This document shows positions 1 to 7,555 of a stretch of DNA of 17,500 bases, one piece after another (position 1 is the first letter of the stretch; each line of letters starts with the position of its first letter). Below the pieces are notes generated by a model. That model searched no databases, was not told the DNA's origin, and was given only the letters and a program-made list of their open reading frames with translations. Source of the DNA: Theodoxus fluviatilis. Taxonomy: Eukaryota > Mollusca > Gastropoda > Cycloneritida > Neritidae. The stretch covers positions 1-17,500 of the forward strand of contig JAWQFJ010009547.1 of assembly GCA_034096865.1 (NCBI GenBank). Reading direction: 5' to 3'. Both the position numbers and the translations under genes were made by a program.

Positions 1-1
1 T

Positions 2-1466
2 CTCTGGAAAATCCTTCAGATGTACGGCGTCTCGGGAAGAATGTTGAAAATACTTCAGTTAATATATTCAAAAGTTGTATGTAGAGTTACTTGCAATGGA
101 TGCTATTCTGCTCTGTTTGAGTGCCACTCGGGGTTGAAACAGGGCTGCAAGATGAGTCCGATAATTTTTTCTCTGATGGTCAACTACGTGGCTAAAATTG
201 TAAACAGAGATGGAAAACACGGCATCCAACTTATGCCTGGTAACACTATTGTGTATTCGTTACTGTTTGCGGATGATATAGTGCTTGTATCTGATACAGC
301 TGTTGGGTTACAAAATCAGATTAATTCGCATGTCAAAGGAGCAGATGCACTTGGCCTGAAGGTAAATCAAGAAAAAAACGAAGATAATGGTGTTTAGGAA
401 TGGGGGACATTTAGCCCAACACGAAAGATGGTACTTAGGTGAATACGTTTTAGAGATCGTCCCTGAATACAGATGCCTTGGGTCGCTATTCACTACCAAA
501 GTCTCCTTCAAAATGCTTCAAGCAGACCTGTTGTTGCGAGCGAAAGCTAGCGCAACTCAAGTCATTAGATGTATCAGAAAGTTGCAATGTTTATCATCCG
601 ATGCATTTTTCAAAGTGTTTGACGTCCAGGTTGCTAGCATATTGCTGTATTCCTCTGATATCTGGGGCATTTACGACGGTTCTGTCATTGAATCTGTACA
701 TTTAGAGACCTTAAAGAGATTTTTAAACCTACCTGTTATGGCACCAAACAAAATCGTTTATGGGGAAACTGGAAGGTATCCACTTCGTATAAATGGAATA
801 ATCCGATCAATTAGATACTGGTTGAAATTATTGAGAATGGAAAGTGTACGTTACCCGAACATGGTGTACAAAATGATGTTGAATTCTAACAATCAAGGAA
901 GTTGGGCATATAAGATAAAAGAGTTCCTGTACAGATATGATTTTGGACAAGTATGGGAAAACCAAAATGTGACAAATGAGCGTGCTTTCATTAGAGAGCT
1001 GAAAAGACGTCTGGTCGTAGACTTTAAAGCTGAGTGATCCATGGTCTTAGAAAATAGTGAAAGACCCACTTTTTGTAGGACAATAAAACATATCTGGATG
1101 AAAGAAAATTATTTAATTGCTCTAGATAAAAAGCCCTTTAGAAACGTTTTCATCAGCTTCCGGGCAGGATTTAGTGAACTGTACATCCATAAATTCAGAT
1201 ATTACAACGATGGCTCAGATAAATATTATATATATATATGCCCCGCTTGCAGAGAAGAAGTTGAATGTGAAGTGGACTTTCTCCTTGCTTGTCCAGTGTA
1301 TGAAGACTTAAGACAGAGATATGCCTCAATACTCCGTAACACGTACACAAGAGAAAAACTGGGAACCGTATTGTCCTCACAGGACTTCGGAACAATACGC
1401 TCATTGGCAATGTACATGTACTATGCATTTATGCGAAGACAAGATACAGATTGCTGCTGCAGATGA
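2..1466 (+). pseudogene. LINE reverse transcriptase, C-terminal half, frameshifted and nonsense-interrupted
   Basis: This would copy the element's RNA into DNA at the target site. Seen: a motif of the GLKQGC..SP type at 131-160 (the usual PLSP is KMSP here), then the catalytic FADD box at 266-277, followed by a GLKVN..K segment at about 355-376. Two lesions kill it. A run of seven A at about 370-376 shifts the frame, and the protein continues in the next frame from about 377. A TGA at 1035-1037 stands where one base change from TGG (Trp) is expected; the same frame continues open to 1466. Near the C-terminus a Cys-x2-Cys motif (1239-1250) is followed by a Cys-Pro at the expected distance. The usual His of this finger-like motif is replaced by Asp (codon 1275-1277). 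A short (TA)n at 1227-1239 may have added residues just before the motif. Reverse transcriptase identity is sure; activity is excluded. Confidence 0.9.
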
Positions 1467-1517
1467 TTCAATTTTGTAAGTTGTGATAGGCCCGTGGCCT
1501 AACAAATAAACCATTCG

Positions 1518-1522
<5 letters not shown>
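1467..1522 (+). other. LINE 3' UTR, polyadenylation signal and terminal short repeat
   Basis: After the final stop there are only about 55 bases. They contain a GC-rich palindromic word (GGCCCGTGGCC, near 1489-1499), AATAAA at 1505-1510 and the tail CCATTCGTTCGTTC. The TTCG repeats meet a (TC)n microsatellite without a break, so the element either inserted at a TC tract or its tail seeded one. Confidence 0.7.

Positions 1523-1558
<36 letters not shown>
1523..1558. repeat. (TC)n microsatellite
   Basis: Eighteen TC units follow directly on the LINE tail with no interruption. Confidence 0.97.
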
Positions 1559-1561
<3 letters not shown>

Positions 1562-1852
1562 CACTTACACACGCACGCACACACACACACATACACACGC
1601 ACGCACGCAAGCACGCTTGCACACACACGCACGCACCCACACACATACACGCACGCACGCACGCACTCACACACGCACACACACACGCACACACACACAC
1701 AGACACACATACACACACAGACACACACACACATACACGCACGCACGCACGCACTCACACAAGCACGCACACGCACACACAAACACACACACACACATAC
1801 ACGCACGCACTCACACACACACGCGCGCCACTCACACTCACACACACACACG
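1559..1852. repeat. (AC)n / (GCAC)n compound microsatellite
   Basis: Alternating purine-pyrimidine DNA almost throughout: CA runs mixed with GCAC blocks and a few ACAT and AGAC variants. The word ACGCACGCACGCACGCAC recurs near 1649 and 1737, indicating internal duplication. Alternating CA/CG tracts of this length can adopt Z-DNA. Apparent Cys/Val or His/Thr open frames here are products of the repeat. Confidence 0.95.
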
Positions 1853-2053
1853 CCCTGGCGCGCATCTGCTCATCTTCCTCATGACTGTGACACTGACAAC
1901 AATTGTCCTTACGTACCAGACATCTACCATAATTGCGCACCAAACTCAAACATCTGCACTCTCAAATACCTTGATGCTTACACCCTGATTCGGTCTCCAC
2001 CCTCTAGCCCAACTCCACCCTTAATGATATGTCCGCCCTGGTAATGCTGCCAC

Positions 2054-2076
2054 TGCACACTGGGTTTGAGTGTGCA
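2054..2076. repeat. Hairpin, 8-bp perfect stem and 7-nt loop
   Basis: TGCACACT (2054-2061) and AGTGTGCA (2069-2076) are exact reverse complements around loop GGGTTTG. Confidence 0.85.
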
Positions 2077-2083
2077 GGCTGGG

Positions 2084-2104
2084 CACCACCAGCCCGAGGT
2101 GGTG
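2084..2104. repeat. Hairpin, 7-bp perfect stem and 7-nt loop
   Basis: CACCACC (2084-2090) pairs with GGTGGTG (2098-2104) around AGCCCGA. It lies seven bases after the preceding hairpin. Confidence 0.8.
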
Positions 2105-2154
2105 GGGTGGGGGGTTGGAGAGAGGGGGGGGGGGGGGGGCAGGGGAGGGGTGGT
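2098..2154 (+). repeat. G-rich block with G16 run
   Basis: Many G-runs of three or more, including sixteen consecutive G at 2124-2139. The G-rich strand is the plus strand, a strong candidate for G-quadruplex formation. Confidence 0.9.
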
Positions 2155-2284
2155 GGTGATAAAAGCCACTGTTTACTCCACTCCCACGGTCACGGCCCGC
2201 CATTTTTCCTGCGACTGCGCGGCACGCCCCTTACTGAAGGCAGCTAGCCCCCGCACCTTTCTTCTCCGCTTTTTACTCCTGGAG

Positions 2285-2430
2285 TGGTCCCAGCCATTCC
2301 CGTCACCACCCACCACCCACCGCTACCCCCCCCCCCCCCACCGCCACCCTCCCCCCCACCCCTCACCACCCTCTACTCCCATCGTCACCTCCACTCTCCA
2401 CCGCCACCGCCACCCCCCATCCCTTCCCCT
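2285..2430. repeat. C-rich block with C14 run
   Basis: The plus strand is dominated by CCACC, CCGCCACC and C-runs, the longest at 2326-2339. It is complementary in character to the G-rich block about 190 bases upstream. Confidence 0.9.
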
Positions 2431-2599
2431 TTCAGTTAGAAACGATGTCCGCCCAAACTGATACCAACCTGTCTCATCATCTCACCTCGTCTGTTTGACT
2501 CCTGATGTGGTGCCATTATTTTTAAGCATAGTATTGCTGTTCTCCCTGGTGGGTTTTCCACCTTTTGCACCTCGTCGTGGATTTGCTTTCGTCGTATTT

Positions 2600-3020
<421 letters not shown>

Positions 3021-3042
3021 TCACCACCACCACCGTGATCAA

Positions 3043-3232
3043 TAGCAGTAGTAGGAGTAGTAGTAGGCAGCGGCACCAGTAGAAGTAGTGGTCATGGTAG
3101 TAGTAGGCCTACTAGTAGTTGCAGCAGCAGCAGTCGTCATAATAGTAGAAGTCATACTAGTAGTCGTAGTAGCAGCAGCAGTAGTGGCAGCAGTGGTAGT
3201 AGCAGTAGTAGTAGTAGTAGTCGTATCAGTAC

Positions 3233-3281
<49 letters not shown>

Positions 3282-3473
3282 TGTTGTTGTTGTTGAAGTT
3301 ATTGTTGTTGTGGTGGTGGTGGTGATGGTCGTCGTCGTTGTGAAGGTTGTAGTAGTAGTAGTAGTAGTAGTAGTAATAGCAGCAGCAGCAGTAGTAGTAG
3401 TAGTAGTAGTGGTAGCAGCAGCAGTAGTAGTAGTGGTAGCAGCAGCAGCAGTAGTAGTAGTAGTAGTAGTAAT

Positions 3474-3505
<32 letters not shown>

Positions 3506-3575
3506 TGGTAGCAGCAGCAGTAGTAGTAGTGGTAGCAGCAGCAGTAGTAGTAGTAGTGGTGGTAGCAGCAGCAGC

Positions 3576-3625
<50 letters not shown>

Positions 3626-3642
3626 CAGCAGCAGCAGTAGCG

Positions 3643-3675
<33 letters not shown>

Positions 3676-3686
3676 ATAGCAGCAGC

Positions 3687-3721
<35 letters not shown>

Positions 3722-3773
3722 CAGCAGCAGTAGTAGTAGTGGTAGCAGCAGCAGTAGTAGTAGTAGTGGTGGT

Positions 3774-3805
<32 letters not shown>

Positions 3806-3809
3806 TGGT

Positions 3810-3853
<44 letters not shown>

Positions 3854-3872
3854 TAGTAGCAGCAGCAGCAGC
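3043..3872. repeat. (AGT)n/(AGC)n mosaic trinucleotide array
   Basis: About 830 bases of AGT and AGC triplets in alternating blocks, often joined by GGT. The first 300 bases are less regular and include TTG and GGT triplets near 3281-3320. Longer AGC blocks lie near 3810-3838. Sequence at 3501-3576 is repeated exactly at 3711-3786, and blocks beginning AATAGC recur at 3375, 3471 and 3675, so the tract grew partly by block duplication. Long Thr/Ala/Val/Leu/Tyr readings are artefacts. Confidence 0.96.
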
Positions 3873-3889
3873 TGTTGCTGCAATTATCA

Positions 3890-4823
3890 TAGTTAGAGTC
3901 ATGCCACACTCCAACCTCGGCCTTCCTTTTCTCCTCATTTCCGTTCCTCTCGTATGGCCTTTTCTATTTTCAAGAATGATTCTTTGCCTTCTTAGAAAGC
4001 AATGGAACTAGTACCCGAAGTCACAAACTGCAGCCCAGCACTTCAAGCGTCACAGATGCTCACTCACAGAGAGATGGAGATGTGACCAGAAGGACTATGG
4101 GAGCGTCCAAGTGAAGAAGAGACCACAGTTCTGATTTAGAATGTTTGTTTTTCCCCAGTATCGTATTAATCAAATTATAATATATAATCACAAAGGGGAA
4201 AAAGTAGGCTATTTAATAACGTTTTTCAAAGTGTAATTTCTAAATATTTGTAGTACTCTCTGTACCTTGGTTTTGATTTTGAGTAATTAGCCTCTAAATG
4301 TTGCTAATTTTTTGCTGACACTACTACGGTTGTGCATCAGTAAATCATTTTAACAACAAAATCAGTTTTTTGTGCATATTAAAACACATATACCAAGCTT
4401 TAAGAACGAAATAGATGCTTGATTCTCTCAAAGAAAACATATTCCTATGTTGGCAAATGATTTGAAATAACTTTTGAAGGACTTTGACCTACTTTTAACT
4501 TGGACGTGGACATATTATGTGTCCTTTTCACGGAACAACAGGATGGCAGGAATCTTCAAAAAAGACTTTGCTTTGGGATTCAGTACTTTAGACAATAAGG
4601 AAAGGAAAGGAAGTTCCTGTAAATACCATGACTTTCGTACTTTCAGATTGCTTTGGCACGCTGAACCAAAGCCGACGCAGTCACAGATCGAGAGGGAGTG
4701 CATGGTGCATCGTAGATGTTCACCAGGAATACTCATTCACGCACAAACATATTTGTACGAAAGGATAGAATTACGACACAGGTCTGCAGGAAGTATGACA
4801 TTGTCCAGATATCTCAATAAATA
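3890..4823. other. Gene-free, AT-rich unique sequence
   Basis: No recognisable gene, RNA or mobile element. A plus-strand open frame of 124 codons (4474-4848) has no recognisable domain and runs into one arm of an inverted repeat, so I do not call it a gene. Confidence 0.6.
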
Positions 4824-5055
4824 CAGATTTCTCTCGTTCCTGGGATAGAGCCACGGCACTGCGCCTCGTACATCTTCAAACCTCAAAGCATGCTCGTCCA
4901 TCTTCACCTGTCAAAAGCCAGGGTTTCAACAAGCGTCCAGAGGCTGAGGGGCTGACCATGCACGCATGCAAGACACGAGGGGAGAGCACTGGAGGGTGGG
5001 CCTCTTTGTGCGAGGCGCAGTGCCGTGGTTCTATCCCTGGGACGGCAGAAATCTG
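4824..5055. repeat. 45-bp inverted repeat with 142-base spacer
   Basis: The arm at 4824-4868 is the reverse complement of 5011-5055 at 40 of 45 positions by eye, with no gap. The shared core CGAGGCGCAGTGCCGTGG is exact. The right arm contains GGTTCTATCCC, loosely like a tRNA B box, so two inverted copies of a short retroposon are possible. A foldback element is the alternative. Confidence 0.85.
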
Positions 5056-5211
5056 GGTTGATTTGAATATTGGGATCTAGTAACCAATCAATGCAGTACC
5101 ACGTAGTGTGTGGGTATAGACGTACACAATTTTATGTGTTACTATGTTGAATAAACTAATGGAATAGGAGTGCAAGTATTATGGATGCAGTGCTAGCATT
5201 GACGATCCATG

Positions 5212-5540
5212 GTGTCAGCTACACTTACGAATCACAATGACCACGCAAAGTCGGCCTAGACGGTAATGGGGGATGTGTGAACTACACTTAATGAAATGAT
5301 GAATCGTACTCATGCAAAACTACGCAAGAATCAACATTTACAATCAAATAGAATGTCGTGTGAACAAAGCTTACAAAATAATTTAATTATTATTCTGGAA
5401 GACTATACCAAGTCAACGTTTACGTACTATAGAGAGTGCCGTGTGAACGACTCTTACAAAATGGTTGAATCACCATAATGCAAGACCACGGAAAGTCAAC
5501 ATTTACAATTGTGCGACGTGTCGTGTGAACGCCGTTTGAC
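5212..5540. repeat. Degenerate tandem repeat, period about 83 bp, about four copies
   Basis: The word GTGTGAAC recurs at 5275, 5358, 5441 and 5523 (spacing 83, 83, 82), with a weaker start (GTGTCAGC) at 5212. A second anchor of the type GACCACGSAAAGTCAAC occurs at 5239, 5318, 5401 and 5484 (spacing 79, 83, 83). The order of words within the unit is kept while the bases between have diverged. This is an old minisatellite or a fragment of a diverged satellite. Confidence 0.82.
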
Positions 5541-5923
5541 AGATGGGCGCCAAGTCCAGCACCGTGCCACGGGTGTCGTTTAGGCAGCCATTACCGCTAC
5601 TGGTCCTTGTCCTGTGCACAGAGAGTTACGCCCTATCTCATCCCTCCGACCTCTTTCGTGTACCCCCTTACCGGGCACCCCACCCTGATTGGACCCCCCA
5701 CCGCACCCCCTCTACCCGCACCCTTTTCTCAAATGGATAACTCTTTTACCTGAATAACCCCACCAACACGGCAAAGTTATTCAGGGTACTCCCACTCACT
5801 GTGGATACCTCCACCCGGGATATAATCATATCGACGTAGGAAAACTTTCCACCCTAAGTCCCGTCATTCCGGGTGCCTTCTATTCTTGTCTCCACCCTGG
5901 GTGATTCCCCTGTCAAAACGTCT
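5541..5923. other. Unique sequence with a 10-bp inverted repeat
   Basis: A 65-codon plus-strand frame (5543-5740) begins with ATGGGC and holds a short hydrophobic stretch (PLPLLVLVL) followed by a Pro/His/Arg-rich tail. It resembles nothing I know and is probably chance. No other gene-like feature. Confidence 0.45.
5749..5785. repeat. Inverted repeat, 10-bp perfect stem
   Basis: CCTGAATAAC (5749-5758) and GTTATTCAGG (5776-5785) are exact reverse complements with a 17-base spacer. Allowing one bulged G, the stem extends by TA. No T-run follows on either side, so I do not call it a terminator. Confidence 0.8.
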
Positions 5924-5933
5924 TGTGTGTGCG

Positions 5934-6008
<75 letters not shown>

Positions 6009-6034
6009 GTGTGTGCGTGTGTGTGTGTGCGTGT
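5924..6034. repeat. (GT)n microsatellite with GC interruptions
   Basis: About 110 bases of GT repeats, with CG steps near both ends. Likely Z-DNA-prone. Confidence 0.97.
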
Positions 6035-6327
6035 TTTTACCACCACCACCCCCCACCCTTCATCCCACTCCATCCCCCCACCCCCACCTTCCCCTCCCCG
6101 CAGCTGCAATTGGGCGTCATGCCCTTATTGTGAGGTGGGTCCTCCACGGTCGATGAGCTACACTTAGAACGGCAGTGCTAAAAATGCATGACCTTTATAT
6201 ACCTTTGGGCTGTGACCTGCTCGTACTGGGCTTGAAAGGAAAGGAAAGTGCATAACTCGTCACACTCAGATGCGCTCAAAGGTTGCTTTTTCAAACGCTA
6301 GTGGGAACGAAATATCTCTCCTCCCCT

Positions 6328-6353
6328 CCCCCCCCCCCCCCCCCCCCCCCCCC

Positions 6354-6432
<79 letters not shown>
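6328..6432. repeat. Compound C28-(GT)38 microsatellite
   Basis: Twenty-eight uninterrupted C (6328-6355) join directly to 77 bases of pure GT (6356-6432). Lengths are whatever the assembly recorded; both halves are slippage-prone. Confidence 0.95.
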
Positions 6433-6433
<1 letters not shown>

Positions 6434-6473
6434 TTTTGTTCCCTCTGCGAACACGTGATAAAGGGCATTCTGT

Positions 6474-6491
6474 CAATGAATAAATTCATTG
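6474..6491. repeat. 18-bp perfect palindrome in a possible LINE 3' tail
   Basis: CAATGAAT-AA-ATTCATTG is self-complementary except for the central AA. The surroundings (GTGATAAAGGGC..., AATAAA, short four-base repeats) resemble the LINE 3' end at 1490-1522 in word order, so this may be the last bases of a related element. Confidence 0.5.
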
Positions 6492-6593
6492 CTTGCTTTG
6501 TAATTGTATTCACTTATAATGCTTAGTTTCAGACCTACATTTAGGAGAAAAAAAAGTTTTCATAGCACCATGTATATACGCTTATGAGATCCT

Positions 6594-6778
<185 letters not shown>

Positions 6779-7260
6779 TGTGGTAGGTGGCGTGGCTGTC
6801 GAGCATGGCAGTATATGTTGTGGCGTGGATGGGATATCGAGAGGACAAGTTGGGCCGGTTACTTTTAAAACTCCTTTATTCTTCTTCCTTACAAAGCAGC
6901 ATACAAGGGCACATGACAAGCCGTGTCCAACACTGAGCTAGGGGTAGCTCAGTGGTGTCCACACACACGTCCCTGTCCGTCTTAGGGCTCCAACACACAC
7001 AGGTGCCAACCAGAGCCCCAGATGTTCTGAACAGAACTCCATTCTCCCTCTGATCTGACAGGGCTTCTCCCTTTGTTCCCACAGACACCATCGCTCCTTC
7101 TATCAACACTCTCCTCTGGCCAGCTGAAGACATCATCTTTAACCGGTGTATCTTCTCTTGGGATTTCTTCCGAGATAGTTGTTGGGAGATTAAGGATGTC
7201 CCACATGCCCAGATGGCGGTCGGCGGAACGTATCTCTATTTTTGATGTTCCGACGTAAAT
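6779..7260 (-). other. Possible 3' end of a minus-strand transcript or retroelement
   Basis: Read on the minus strand, an open frame of 74 codons (7206-6982) with mixed, non-repetitive composition is followed by about 110 bases and then AATAAA (in GAAGAAGAATAAAGGAG, about 6887-6871). A purine-rich AACAAAGGGAGAAG followed by TGTCAG near 7080-7055 could be a polypurine tract and LTR start. There is no second LTR, primer site or target duplication. I do not recognise the peptide. Confidence 0.25.
6931..6954. repeat. Hairpin, 10-bp perfect stem with GGGG loop
   Basis: CACTGAGCTA and TAGCTCAGTG are exact reverse complements separated by GGGG. GTGTCC stands on both sides (6923-6928 and 6955-6960). 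The right arm also matches a tRNA A box (TAGCTCAGTGG), but no B box follows. Confidence 0.85.
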
Positions 7261-7555
7261 TCCTTTACAAAGAGCTCCAACTTAATAAACACAAAAAAAA
7301 CTACGGAATTCACAGTGCACGAATGCATACTATGGATACTGCAAGAAAAGAATCTGTAATAAAATCATGCAATCGATGGCTCTACAATCGGGAGGAGAAG
7401 CAGTTTGATTCTCACTACACGTGAAGGAGAAAGGCTACACGGCTAGCACTGCCCGTACCCCACCACATTTCTTTCTTTCTTTCTTTTTCCATGGGATCAA
7501 CGCCAGAAATGGCAACATCGGTGACTATGCAGTCGTCAGCGCATAGACCTGCAAA
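7261..7555. other. Unique left flank of the 54-bp array
   Basis: No gene seen. It contains a short (TTTC)n at about 7469-7487. The last bases before the array (GCAAAGCCG) partly resemble the unit, so the boundary is abrupt. Confidence 0.6.

Larger units (their letters stand above)
1..1522 (+). mobile_element. 3' part of a decayed non-LTR (LINE) retrotransposon
   Basis: The window opens inside a LINE. Seen in sequence: reverse transcriptase motifs in the first 400 bases, a long thumb/C-terminal region, a Cys-rich motif near 1239-1290, a short 3' UTR, AATAAA at 1505-1510 and a terminal TTCG-type short repeat at about 1513-1522 that runs into (TC)n. There is no poly(A) tail; ending in a short tandem repeat is known for several LINE clades. 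The 5' part lies outside the window. I do not assign a clade; proteins with this layout are common in mollusc and cnidarian genomes. Confidence 0.88.
1853..2480. other. Gene-free GC-rich stretch between microsatellites
   Basis: No convincing gene. It contains ordinary sequence at 1853-2050, two small hairpins, a strongly G-rich block, about 150 ordinary bases, and a C-rich block rich in CCACC words. Open frames across it are short and biased by the homopolymers. Confidence 0.7.

Noticed and set aside
3039..4011. Thr/Ala, Val/Ala, Leu and Tyr/Cys open frames across the triplet mosaic
   Set aside because: Same cause: several overlapping frames are open because the triplets contain stops in only some phases.
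4474..4848. 124-codon plus-strand open frame
   Set aside because: No recognisable motif, no splice context, and it ends inside one arm of an inverted repeat.
5543..5740. 65-codon frame with a short hydrophobic stretch as a secreted peptide
   Set aside because: Hydrophobic core is short and off the N-terminus, the tail is C-rich low-complexity sequence, and initiation context is mediocre.
5749..5785. Rho-independent terminator
   Set aside because: No U-run after the stem on either strand, and the context is eukaryotic.
6945..6956. tRNA gene or tRNA-derived SINE head
   Set aside because: The A box matches but no B box or cloverleaf follows, and the match is part of a hairpin.
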